The position numbers were made by a program, and so were the translations under genes. 64,000 bases of DNA from Comamonas sp. GB3 AK4-5 (GTDB lineage Bacteria > Pseudomonadota > Gammaproteobacteria > Burkholderiales > Burkholderiaceae_C): contig NZ_CP166730.1 in assembly GCF_041320665.1 (NCBI RefSeq), positions 2,604,001 through 2,668,000 of the forward strand, in the 5' to 3' direction. Shown one piece after another: positions 18,894-27,800 of the stretch. The notes beneath the pieces were generated by a model. It worked only from the letters and a program-made list of their open reading frames with translations, was not told where the DNA came from and did not search any database. Position 1 is the stretch's first letter. Each line of letters begins with the position of its first letter.

Positions 18894-19874
18894 ATGCCCA
18901 TGCTGCAACGTCGAATCTTCACTGCGGCCCTGCTGGCTGCAGCCTCTTTGGCCCACGCCCAAGGCCCTAACACCGCTGCCTATCCCAGCAAGCCCATACG
19001 CGTCATCATCCCCTCCACCCCTGGCGGGGGCACCGACTTCATCGGCCGCAACCTGGCCACCCATATGGCCGAAGCCAAGGGCTGGGTCCTGGTGCCGGAC
19101 AACCGCCCCGGTGCGGGCACGGCCCTGGGGCTGTCGGAGCTGGCGCGCGCCGCGCCCACGGGCTATGACATCGTGATCGGCCAGTCGGACAACGTCTCGC
19201 TGATTCCGCTGCTGATGAAGACCAGCTACGACCCCATCAAGGATTTGCAGCCTATTTCCCTGCTGGCCACCACGCCCATGGTGATTCTGGTCATGGCCAA
19301 CTCGCCCTACAAGACGTTGAACGACCTCATCGAGGCCGCGCGCAAGGCGCCAGGACAGCTCAACTACGGCACCTCGGGCACGGGCGGCTCGGTGCACATT
19401 TCCATGGAAATGCTGCAGGCCGCTGGCGGCTTCAAGATGCAGCATGTGCCCTACAAGGGCTCCAGCCCGGCCCTGGCCGACCTCATGGGCGGCCACCTGA
19501 TGGTGGCGGGCGCTTCCATTTCCTCGGCCACCACGCTGATCCAAAGTGGCAAGGTGCGCGCACTGGCCGTGACTTCTGCCGCACGCAATGCCTCACTGCC
19601 TGATGTGCCGACTGTGGCTGAATCCGGCTACAAGAACTACAGCTTCGTCACTTACTACGGCGTCTTCGCGCCTGCGGGCACGCCGGCCGAGGTGGTGAAA
19701 TCGCTGAATGCGGTCGTCACCCAGGTGATGGCACGCCCCGATGTGCGTGCGGCCTATGCCAAGCAAGGGCTGGAAGCAAGTTCCAGCACGCCGCAAGCTT
19801 TCGCCAAGCTCATAGAGCAGGACATTGCCAAAGCCAAGGCCACCATCCAGGCCGCCAACATCCAGGTGCAATAA
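18894..19874 (+). CDS. Bug/TctC family tripartite tricarboxylate binding protein
   Basis: This 326-residue periplasmic receptor has a signal peptide (residues 1 to about 22, cut near AHAQ) and the Bug fold: YPSKPIRVIIPSTPGGGTDFIGR with the GGxxD loop, then RPGAGTALGL, NYGTSGTGGSVHIS and HVPYKGSSPALADLMGG. Such proteins bind carboxylates in two lobes. No TctA or TctB genes are near, as is common for the many orphan Bug proteins of Burkholderiales; it may share a distant transporter or act as a sensor. It lies between the CoA-transferase and the lyase and is probably co-transcribed, so the ligand is probably the acid these enzymes use. Confidence 0.94.
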   Translation: MPMLQRRIFTAALLAAASLAHAQGPNTAAYPSKPIRVIIPSTPGGGTDFIGRNLATHMAEAKGWVLVPDNRPGAGTALGLSELARAAPTGYDIVIGQSDNVSLIPLLMKTSYDPIKDLQPISLLATTPMVILVMANSPYKTLNDLIEAARKAPGQLNYGTSGTGGSVHISMEMLQAAGGFKMQHVPYKGSSPALADLMGGHLMVAGASISSATTLIQSGKVRALAVTSAARNASLPDVPTVAESGYKNYSFVTYYGVFAPAGTPAEVVKSLNAVVTQVMARPDVRAAYAKQGLEASSSTPQAFAKLIEQDIAKAKATIQAANIQVQ

Positions 19875-19882
19875 GCCACGAC

Positions 19883-20833
19883 ATGTCAGAACGCATCACC
19901 ATCACAGAAGTCGGCCCGCGCGACGGCCTGCAACTGATTGCCAACACCGTGCCCACGACAGCCAAGCTGGCATGGATAGAAGCCTTGTATGCAGCCGGCA
20001 TCCGCCATATCGAAGCGGGCAGCTTTGTCTCGCCACATCTGGTGCCGCAAATGGCCGACTCCGCGGTGGTGGTGAGCAAAGCACTGGCCCTGCCCGGGCT
20101 GCAGGTCTACGGTCTGGCGGCCAATCTCAGAGGGGCCATGGCGGCCTATGAGGCGGGTGCCCATGTCATCGTGATCCCGCTGTCGGTCAGCGACCGCCAC
20201 AGCCGCGCCAATGTCAACAAGGGCACGCTGGAGCATATAGCCGCCATCGGCCAGATCATCGACTGGCTGCGCGCACAGCTCCGCGCGGTGCGCATCGACT
20301 GCGTGGCCGCGTCGGCCTTTGGCTGCTCCATCAGCGGAGAAGTCGCCCTCACCGATGTGGTGGACGCCGCCAAAGCCCTGGCGCTGGCCGGCGCCGACCG
20401 CATCACCCTGGCCGACACGGTGGGCTATGCCCACCCGGCCCTGGTGCAAAGCACCGTGCGTGCCGTACAAGATGCCGTGGGCCAGCGCCTGCAAAAACTG
20501 CATTTGCACGACACCATGGGCCTGGGCATTGCCAACGCGCTGGTGGGATTGCAGCAAGGCATTCGCGAGTTCGACGCCTGCCTGGGCGGTCTGGGCGGCT
20601 GCCCTTTTGCGCCCGGGGCTTCAGGCAATATCGTCACGGAAGACCTGGTTTTCATGCTGGAAAGCATGGGCTACAGCACCGGTATAGACCTTGCCAAGCT
20701 CTTGTCGGCACGCCCGGCCATTGCCCCTTACCTGCCCGCAGGGACACTGCGCGGCGGCGTGCCGGCAGCGGGCATTCCCGCAAGTTATCGCCCTGCAACA
20801 GCAGCTAAGCCCGGAACCGGCCCCAAGCATTGA
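19883..20833 (+). CDS. Hydroxymethylglutaryl-CoA lyase-like enzyme
   Basis: This 316-residue TIM-barrel enzyme cleaves a 3-hydroxy-3-methylacyl-CoA into acetyl-CoA and a keto acid. The start VGPRDGLQ holds the catalytic Arg-Asp pair, LHLHDTMGLG holds metal-binding His residues and GGCPFAPGASGN is the catalytic cysteine loop signature of HMG-CoA lyases. The ASAFGC segment is also typical. Length matches the family. Only eight bases separate it from the Bug gene. In a set with a CaiB-type CoA-transferase the substrate could be HMG-CoA from leucine breakdown or a related ester such as citramalyl-CoA; the absence of other leucine genes in the cluster leaves this open. Confidence 0.9.
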   Translation: MSERITITEVGPRDGLQLIANTVPTTAKLAWIEALYAAGIRHIEAGSFVSPHLVPQMADSAVVVSKALALPGLQVYGLAANLRGAMAAYEAGAHVIVIPLSVSDRHSRANVNKGTLEHIAAIGQIIDWLRAQLRAVRIDCVAASAFGCSISGEVALTDVVDAAKALALAGADRITLADTVGYAHPALVQSTVRAVQDAVGQRLQKLHLHDTMGLGIANALVGLQQGIREFDACLGGLGGCPFAPGASGNIVTEDLVFMLESMGYSTGIDLAKLLSARPAIAPYLPAGTLRGGVPAAGIPASYRPATAAKPGTGPKH

Positions 20834-20845
20834 TAATCTGGGCGC

Positions 20846-21481
20846 ATGAAGACTGCCCCGCTGCCCCGCCTTGCGCTCTACGAAGAAGTGGCCGAATTGC
20901 TGCGCCAACGCATTTTCAGCCACTTGCTGGAGCCTGGCAGCTGGATTGACGAGCTCAAGATCGCAGAGGAGATCGGCATCAGCCGCACACCGCTGCGCGA
21001 AGCGTTGAAGGTACTGGCCGCCGAAGGCCTGGTGACCATGAAGCCACGCCGTGGCGCCTATGTGGCCGAAGCCTCGGAGGCCGACCTCAAAGAGGTCTAC
21101 CACTTGCTGTCCCTGCTGGAAAGCGATGCCGCCAGCGTGGTGGCAGCGCAGGCCACCGATGCCCAGTTGGCCGAGCTGCGCGCCCTGCATGAAGCCTTGG
21201 AAGCGGCCGTCGACCATGCCGAGCGCTTTTTCTCCATCAACGAAGGCTTTCACATGGCCTTGCTCACCATGGCCAACAACCGCTGGCGCAACCAGGTCGT
21301 GGGTGATTTGCGCAAGGTGATGAAGCTCAACCGCCACCAGTCGCTGTTCAAGACCGGCCGCATCCATGACAGCCTGAGCGAGCACCGCGCCATCTTGCAA
21401 GCCCTGCTGCAACGCAACCCCGAAGCCGCACGCCTGGCCATGCACACCCATTTCGCCAACGGCTTGCAGGCTGCGGCCTGA
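20846..21481 (+). CDS. GntR/FadR-type transcriptional regulator
   Basis: This 211-residue regulator has a winged helix-turn-helix (about residues 8-72, with LRQRIFSHLLEPG, LKIAEEIGISRTPLREALKVL and MKPRRGAYVAE) and a helical FCD effector domain (about 80-205) with FINEGFH-type and SLSEHRAILQALLQRN blocks. The His residues of the FCD part are typical metal ligands of the family. The gene starts 12 bases after the lyase gene and ends the cluster, so it likely senses an acid or CoA intermediate of the upstream enzymes and controls the operon. No operator was identified. Confidence 0.92.
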   Translation: MKTAPLPRLALYEEVAELLRQRIFSHLLEPGSWIDELKIAEEIGISRTPLREALKVLAAEGLVTMKPRRGAYVAEASEADLKEVYHLLSLLESDAASVVAAQATDAQLAELRALHEALEAAVDHAERFFSINEGFHMALLTMANNRWRNQVVGDLRKVMKLNRHQSLFKTGRIHDSLSEHRAILQALLQRNPEAARLAMHTHFANGLQAAA

Positions 21482-21546
21482 GAGCACTACTGGATCAGGC
21501 CTGCACGCCTGCCGCCATGCGCGGCGCCTGCTCCTAAAATAAAGGC

Positions 21547-22632
21547 ATGGACGCTGTGCCTTCCTCCCCTTCCCAGCCCGAGCTCGCCCCTGCCCCGCCC
21601 CTGGGCATGGAGGCTTTTGCGCATTGGCTGGATGCCTGCGGCCAGCACCACTGGATGCCGCTGTCCCCGGCCGCTGCCAGCCCCTATCGCTTTATTTGGG
21701 GGGCTTGGCTGAAATTCATAGCAGCGCAAGCCGATTCCGCCAGCGCTGAAGCTGATGCCGGTATCTACAGCGATGCACTGGAAGAGCAGCCCTGGCTGTC
21801 GGCCACACCCGAGCAGGTGCTGCAGTTTCTGACCCAGGCCACCCGCAGCCAAAAACAGCTGAGCCAGCCCAGTGCCATCACCCAGCGCCGCTACTGGCGG
21901 GTGCTGGACCGCATCTACCAGCATGCCCAGCTCCACGGCTGGGTGGAGCACAACCCCGTGCAAGGCCTGGCCGCCCAGGACCGCCCGCCCAGCGAAGACC
22001 CGCAGGGCGCCATCCTCAGCCCCCGCATGTGGCGGGCGCTGCAGCAGCAAATCCCCACGGCCACCGACCTGATCAGTGCCCGCGACCGCGCCGTGCTGCT
22101 GGTGTTGATGCAACTGGGCCTGTCCTCCGAAGAGGTGCGCAGCCTGGTGCTGGAAGACCTGGTGTGGCAGGAAGAGGAAGCAGCGCTTCAGCCCCCTGCG
22201 GTCGGCACAGCAAGCAAACTGGAAGCCAAGCCGCAGCAAGCCCGCATCACCGCCCTGCGCATTAGCGGTACACGCGCCATGCAGCCACGCACGCTGGAGG
22301 TGGCCCCGCTTCTGGCAGAAGCCCTGCACAGCTGGCTGGCCTACCGTGCGGGCTACGCCCCCATGGCCCAACAACCTGCACTTTTCTGCACCCGCAAGGC
22401 ACCGGCGCTCTCCACCCACACCGTGCTGCACCTGGTCAGCAAAACCCTGCAAGCTGCTAGTGCCCTGCATCCGCAGGAGTTACCCCCTCGCATGGGCCCA
22501 CAGGTGGTTCGCAACACCGTCATCGTGCAATGGCTGCAGTCCGGCATCAGCGAGACAGAGGTGCTGCAACGCGCCGGATTGAAGACCCCGCATGCCTTGG
22601 GCCACTTGCAGCAGTTTGTGGACTGGGAATAA
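21547..22632 (+). CDS. Tyrosine-recombinase-like protein lacking most catalytic residues
   Basis: This 361-residue protein has the layout of an XerC-type recombinase: a helical N-terminal core-binding part (about 1-150) and a catalytic-like domain (about 160-360) with DRAVLLVLMQLGLSSEEVRSL. At the first arginine position (normally GLR-E) it has Ser-Ser. The beta-hairpin lysine is replaced in the segment ISGTRAMQPRT, the HxLRH box reads GPQVVRNT, and the end ALGHLQQFVDWE lacks the Tyr. It should therefore not cut DNA, though it may still bind it. The frame is intact and codon use resembles the backbone, so it is not simply a decaying phage gene. The function is unknown. Confidence 0.75.
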   Translation: MDAVPSSPSQPELAPAPPLGMEAFAHWLDACGQHHWMPLSPAAASPYRFIWGAWLKFIAAQADSASAEADAGIYSDALEEQPWLSATPEQVLQFLTQATRSQKQLSQPSAITQRRYWRVLDRIYQHAQLHGWVEHNPVQGLAAQDRPPSEDPQGAILSPRMWRALQQQIPTATDLISARDRAVLLVLMQLGLSSEEVRSLVLEDLVWQEEEAALQPPAVGTASKLEAKPQQARITALRISGTRAMQPRTLEVAPLLAEALHSWLAYRAGYAPMAQQPALFCTRKAPALSTHTVLHLVSKTLQAASALHPQELPPRMGPQVVRNTVIVQWLQSGISETEVLQRAGLKTPHALGHLQQFVDWE

Positions 22633-22889
22633 AGCACGCACCCTTTTATCTGGCGGTATAAAATTTCATGTAAGCTGGATTCAAGTGATGAACTACAGCG
22701 CCACATAAGAATGATGCGCGATGCGGTAGCCGCTTCGCGCGGTATGCAAGGTAGAGGTATAGGCTGGCACACAGGTTTGCGCGTATGGACAGACCTATAC
22801 CAGTTCACAGCGGTGACCTGGCCAGAGCAGGCAGCGCCTCCCCCGGCACTGCACAGCCTACGGCGCGGCACGCATGCCGCCATCCAAGC

Positions 22890-24230
22890 TCAGCGCTGGG
22901 CCAAGGCCTTTTGCGCTGGGGCATAGCCCTGGTCTGCGGCACGTTGCAGCCAGCGCTTTGCCTCTTTGGCATTCTTCTTCACGCCCTCTCCATCCCGGTA
23001 CAAGGTGCCCAGCGCGTACTGGGCTTGCGCGTCCTGCTGTTCAGCAGCCATGTGGTACCACTTCACGGCCTGGGCCATGTCCTGGGGCACGCCCTTCCCG
23101 TTCTCATACAGCGTGCCCAGGTTGTACTGGGCCTTGGCATAGCCTTGATCGGCTGCACGGGTGAACCATTTGGCTGCCTCGGCGTAATTGGGCTGGGGAA
23201 AGCCTTTGCCCAGGTACTGGAAGACGCCGACGTTGTACTGGGCCAGCATATTGCCGCGTACTGCGGAGTCGAGATTGGCCATGTATTCCATGGAATGCAC
23301 CGCCTCGCCCGCGCTGGCGGACGCCGCCGAAAGCGCTGCCAGGCGCTGTGTTGCCCCTGCATGCTGGAGCTTGGCAGCCTGGGTGTAATAGGCAATCGCT
23401 TCTTTTTCGTTGCGGTACTCGCCTTCACCCTGCTCGAACAGCCGTCCCAGCTCAAAAAAAGCCTGGCCCGAGCCACGGATGGCCGCATCGTGCAGCAGCA
23501 GCACGGCCTGTTTGTAATCCGGGGTCACGCCCTGGTCTTCAAAATAGATCTTGCCCAGCAGCAGCTTGGCGCTTTGCGCGCCTTTTTCCACCAGCGGCGC
23601 CAGCCATTTCACGGCCTCGGCATGGTCTTGCGCCACACCTTCGCCCAGGTAATACATCTCGCCCACCAGGAACTGGGCCTGCATGTCGGACTGCTCAGCA
23701 GCGGCCATATTCCAGCGGAACGCCGCCTTCAGATCCTGCGCGACCAGCTCCCCTTGGCGATAGACAAAGGCCAGGGTTTTTTGTGCCTTGACCGATCCCT
23801 GTTGTGCTGCACGCTCCAGCCACCCCATGCCAGCCGCCACGTCACGCGGCACCTCCTTGCCTTGCAAATACAGGCTGGCCAGCATGTTCTGGGCATCCGC
23901 ATGACCCTGGGCGGCCGATTTCTGCAGCCACTCCACGCCTTGCGGCAGATTTTGCTCCACGCCCTCCACCCCCAGCAGGTGGAACAGGCCCAGCATGTAC
24001 TGGGCCTGGGGCTGATCCTGCTGCGCAGCCAGACGGAACCAGCGCAAGGCCTCGGGTGCGTTTTTTTCCGTACCCTTGCCAATGAGGTAGGCCGAGCCCA
24101 GCTCGTACTGGGCCGTAGGCTGACCGGCTTCTGCGGCGCTGAGCAGCTCGCTGGGCTGGGCTTGCGCACCTGTTGCAACCACCCAAGCAGACAGGGCCCA
24201 GACATGGAACCATCGCACGCGCATTTTCAT
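22890..24230 (-). CDS. Secreted Sel1-repeat (TPR-like) protein
   Basis: This 446-residue protein begins with a signal peptide (MKMRVRWFHVWALSAW, cut near GAQAQ), then about ten Sel1-like repeats of 36 residues. Clear units read AQYELGSAYLIGKGT, AQYMLGLFHLLG, AQFLVGEMYYLGEGVAQD, AQYNLGTLYENGKGVPQD and AQYALGTLYRDGEGVKKN, each followed by A-x-(K/R)-W. Sel1 repeats form solenoids used for protein contacts, often in envelope or signalling complexes. The start at 24230 is chosen for the signal peptide; the frame is open to 24350 without coding character. The partner is unknown. It is the last complete backbone gene before the dusA junction. Confidence 0.9.
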   Translation of the reverse strand: MKMRVRWFHVWALSAWVVATGAQAQPSELLSAAEAGQPTAQYELGSAYLIGKGTEKNAPEALRWFRLAAQQDQPQAQYMLGLFHLLGVEGVEQNLPQGVEWLQKSAAQGHADAQNMLASLYLQGKEVPRDVAAGMGWLERAAQQGSVKAQKTLAFVYRQGELVAQDLKAAFRWNMAAAEQSDMQAQFLVGEMYYLGEGVAQDHAEAVKWLAPLVEKGAQSAKLLLGKIYFEDQGVTPDYKQAVLLLHDAAIRGSGQAFFELGRLFEQGEGEYRNEKEAIAYYTQAAKLQHAGATQRLAALSAASASAGEAVHSMEYMANLDSAVRGNMLAQYNVGVFQYLGKGFPQPNYAEAAKWFTRAADQGYAKAQYNLGTLYENGKGVPQDMAQAVKWYHMAAEQQDAQAQYALGTLYRDGEGVKKNAKEAKRWLQRAADQGYAPAQKALAQR

Positions 24231-24499
24231 CTTTCGCCACCCATAAAACCTATAGCTTATATGAAGTGCAGTGCTTATCCAGACTACATGAGCAGCTATC
24301 AAAATTAATACATCCTGCGCAACTGCGTCCTGCAAGCACCAATACCGCACGTGCCCAAACCAAGCGGGCCGTCAACCATCCGCACAAAGCCTTGGCCCTG
24401 AAAGCCCGGGCCGCAATGGGCACAATAACGCCCTGCTTTGGGATGCCAGCTCGCCCCTACACCACAGACCGGCGCTGCGCCCTCCACGCTTTCAGGCCC

Positions 24500-24601
24500 A
24501 TGAACCTCCAAGAATCTCCACAGACCCCGTCAGCTGTCTCGCCCTGGCGCATGTCGGTTGCGCCCATGCTGGACTGGCTCTACAAAATTTCAGTGTATTG
24601 A
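24500..24601 (+). pseudogene. dusA: dusA 5' fragment (tRNA dihydrouridine synthase A), truncated
   Basis: The frame starts at ATG 24500 and encodes 33 residues. Residues 13-26 read VSPWRMSVAPMLDW, which is the beginning of DusA (the family continues with T-D-R-H-C-R). After Trp26, at base 24577, the sequence changes to an unrelated LYKISVY and stops. DusA reduces uridine in tRNA and is about 330 residues long, so more than 90 percent is missing here. The 5' end of dusA is a documented integration target of prophages and islands whose attP rebuilds the gene at the far end. A complete copy is therefore expected to the right, outside the window. Confidence 0.85.
24555..24577 (+). other. Probable attachment-site core in dusA (left end of island)
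   Basis: Homology to dusA ends with the codons for Val-Ala-Pro-Met-Leu-Asp-Trp, whose last bases are CCATGCTGGACTGG. This is the segment where dusA-specific elements are known to recombine. No second copy was found within the window, so the exact crossover and length of the core cannot be set. Confidence 0.6.
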
Positions 24602-24662
24602 TTTCAAAGGGATTTCCTACTCCCGCAAGATGATACGTAGCACTTCTGTAGCACCATCAATA

Positions 24663-24700
24663 AAAATGCCCCGACACCAACCAAGATGCCGGGGCATTTT
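24663..24700. terminator. Bidirectional terminator-like hairpin
   Basis: AAAATGCCCCG and CGGGGCATTTT pair perfectly over eleven bases around a 16-base loop, giving A and T runs on both sides. It lies between the dusA fragment and the convergent autotransporter gene, just inside the island. Confidence 0.85.
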
Positions 24701-24711
24701 CAATGCACAAG

Positions 24712-24736
24712 GAATGACGGGATTCGAACCTGCGAG
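24712..24736 (-). other. tRNA 3'-end-like remnant (T-arm)
   Basis: On the minus strand the sequence GCAGGTTCGAATCCCGT has the TTCGAAT loop and an almost complete five-pair T-stem of a tRNA, followed by CATTCCTT where an acceptor strand would be. No matching 5' acceptor strand was found about 70 bases upstream, so it is not a complete tRNA gene. It may be a remnant of an integration site or of a phage tRNA. Confidence 0.4.
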
Positions 24737-24803
24737 GCGCTACAGCGAAACCATGCGACCTCTTCTGCCACATGCTCGGGAGTCGGCTTTGCCCATGAAA
24801 ACC

Positions 24804-24827
24804 CCCTGCAGATTTTCACCTGCAGGG
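24804..24827 (-). terminator. Terminator of the autotransporter gene
   Basis: CCCTGCAG and CTGCAGGG form a perfect eight-base stem with an eight-base loop. Read on the minus strand it is followed by GGTTTTC, a short T run. It begins 26 bases after the autotransporter stop codon. Confidence 0.75.
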
Positions 24828-24853
24828 ACTCTCAATCAAGTACGCGCTGCGCT

Positions 24854-27800
24854 TTAGAAGGCCCAGCGGACCTTCACGTTCGCAGCATGATCACGCTGGC
24901 CACTACCCACCTCACCGCGGTAGCCCACCACCAGGGCGGCGCTGCGACTCAAGGCCATTTCTGCTTCCAGGCCAAGCAGCGCCGTGTTGCGCGCCAGCGG
25001 CGCGCCGGCCACGGTGAAGTTCTGGCCGCCTTCAAACGCCATGGTTTTTTGCGGGTTCACGTCGCCAAAGGCGTGGCGCCAGCCCACGGTGGCACGCAGA
25101 CGGCTTTCCTTGCCGGCCAGCTCAAAGTCGCTGTGCATGCGCAGGCCCAGCGTGGTGCTGGTCAGGTCGTCGGTATTGCTGCGCCCTTGCAGTGCGGCAA
25201 ACCCGCCGTGCTCCTGGAAGCTACCGGTGCGCTGCTTCCCCAGGCTCACACCCACAAAGGGCTCAAAGCCAAACTTGTCGTACTGGCCGATGGCATAGCC
25301 CACTTCGGCAAACAGCTGGGCCGTGTGGGCGCTGTAGTCGGACTTCAAGGTTTGGCCCAGGCTGGCCACGTTGCGGCTTGTCTGGATGTCATGCCAGGTA
25401 TAGGCCAGGCCACCCAGCACATTGATGCGCGGGCCGCTGCCTGTGCCCAAGCTCTTGCCGCCGTAGACGGCTGCGCTGTAGCTGTCGACCTTGGAGGTGG
25501 AGGCGCGATCGGCTACGCGGCCATCGGCATGGGTATAGCCCAGCGAGCCACCCAAACGCCAGCCGCTGCCAGCCACTTCCTGGTCCATGCCCACAAACAG
25601 GCCTGCGGTGTTTTGCTTCAGGCGCGCGGCATTGCCGTCGCCGTTATAGGCTTGCCAGTGTCCCACCACCTCGGCCCAGGCCGGCAAGGCCTTGGACGAG
25701 GGCCAGGCGGATGCCGGCAGCGAACCACTGCCTTGGGCAATGGGTGCACCAGAGCGCATGCCTGCGGTCAGGTTGCTGTACAGGTGCTGGCTGCTGATGC
25801 GGGGCGCACGCGCTCCCAGGCTGACCAGGCTGCCAGCGACGCTGGCATGGGTGTCGCCAGAGAGGCTGCTGAATGCCTCTGCAGGGGTGCCCTTGGGCAA
25901 ACCTTGCACGTACTGGTACAGCGGGTGACTGCTGGGCAGGCTTTCAATACCGTTGGCCACAGCAGCCTGGTTGCTGGTGTTGGCCAGCTCTGCAAATGCG
26001 GTGTCGTTGCGTTGCAGCTTCAGCGTCACATCGGTGGCGCTGTGGCCCAAGCTGGCGTCCAGGTAGGCGTAGTTCGAGGTGACAGTATCAAACGCACCAA
26101 GGATATTGCTGGCTTTCAGGATGGTGTAGGTCTGGCCCACCCGGAAGTCGGTGCTGGCGTTGGACTCACTGCCAACATGCAGCACGCTGCCAGCCAAGGT
26201 AGCCGTGCCTGCCACCTGAATCAGGCTACTGCTGGCAGCGTTGGGGTCGGCCTTCACCTGGTAGGTTGCGCCTTGTTCCAACTTCAGGTCGCCCGCCACA
26301 TGCAGCGTTCCGTAGGGTGTAGAGGCGTCTCCTGCCGCAATCACCGCACCACTTTGCACCGTAGTTGTGGTGCCTAGGCTGCCCACCGTGCCGGAGCCTA
26401 CTAGAGTGGCGCCGCTGGCGACGGTGACGGTACCGCCCAACTGGCCGGTGTTGGCCAGCAGCAAACTGCCTCCTTCGACCTGGGTGCTTCCGGTATAGCC
26501 GCTGCTGTTGCCGCTCAGCGTCAGTGCACCCGTGCCGGACTTGGTCAGCCCACCTGTGCCGCTGATGCTGCCCGCGTAGGTGGTGGATTGGTTGTTTCCA
26601 CCAGCGTCCAGCGTGAGACTGCCCAAAGCCAGCGCACCCGCGCCGGCCAAAGAGCCCACCGCTTGGTTGCCGCCCGACTGGCTGATGTCAAAAGTGGCAC
26701 CACTGCCCACGTTCAGCGCGGTGCTGGCGGACAGGCTGCCACCGCTACCCAAGGCCAAGGTGCCGCCGCTGACAGTGGTGCTACCGGTGTAGGTGTTGAT
26801 GCCGGCCAACACCAGCGTGCCTACGCCGGTCTTGGTCAGGCTACCGGTGCCTGACAAAGCGCTGCCCAAGGTAAAGCGGTTGGCTGCATCGGCAATATCG
26901 ATGCCGCCACCCGCATTTCCCAGCATCCAGTTGCGGTTGCCATTGCTGGTCAAACCCGTGCCGGTAATTTGCAAGCTCCCCCCATCCAGTGCCACGCCCT
27001 CACCAGAGCCCCCTAGGTTGGAATCTTGGCTCACCGACAACGTGCCTGCGGCCACCGTGGTGCCACCGCTGTAGGTGTTGATGCCGTTCAACACCAAGGT
27101 GCCTGCGCCCGTCTTCTTCAAGCCATCGCTGCCCGCGATCTCATTGTTCAGCGTGGCAGTCCACCCGCTGCTGGCCGCGCTGCCGTCGCCGACCCGTATT
27201 TCCACGGGCGCGACGACGGTGCTGGTATCCGCCACCAGGGTCAGTGCATTGCCCGCCAGCTGGTAACCGTCACTGGCAAATTGCAGGCCGGTGGTTTGAA
27301 CGGGCCCAGCGAAGTTGTTCACCGTGACAGTGCCTGCAGCGCCGCCAAAAATCGCAAAACCCGGCTGAGGCGACATGGCGCTCATGACCGAGCCCTGCTC
27401 GTCACTCCAGTTCAGTGCTCTGGTGCTCCAAGTGCCCGAGCCACCACCCTGCGCCGTACTGGAGGCCAGGCCATCGGCGTTCCAGAAACTCAACGTCTGG
27501 CCCTGGGTGCTGACCAGATTGATCTGCTTGTCGTTCGAGAGGAACTGCAACCCAGTACCGACCGGTATCGCCGCAAAGCCGCCATGGTTCAGCGTCAGCT
27601 TGCCGCCATAGTCAAACAAGCGGTACAAACCGGGGCCAAAGCCTGCGCCCTGAGACACGCGCAAGCGGACACCATCCAACGACAAATCGCCTGCAACGCT
27701 CACGCTGGTGCCTTGACCTGGGGTTTGAACGTTGGCACCAGGCACCCCTGCCGTGATAGCCAACGTACTGCCATTGACCATCTGCAGATTACCACCCACG

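Noticed and set aside
22785..24308. 507-codon plus-strand frame over the Sel1-repeat gene
   Set aside because: Antisense shadow; the opposite strand has a signal peptide and ten clear repeats.
24305..24511. 68-codon minus-strand frame with several Cys before dusA
   Set aside because: The Cys spacing (YCAHCG) hints at a zinc site, but there is no good start signal and it overlaps the dusA start, so I left it out.
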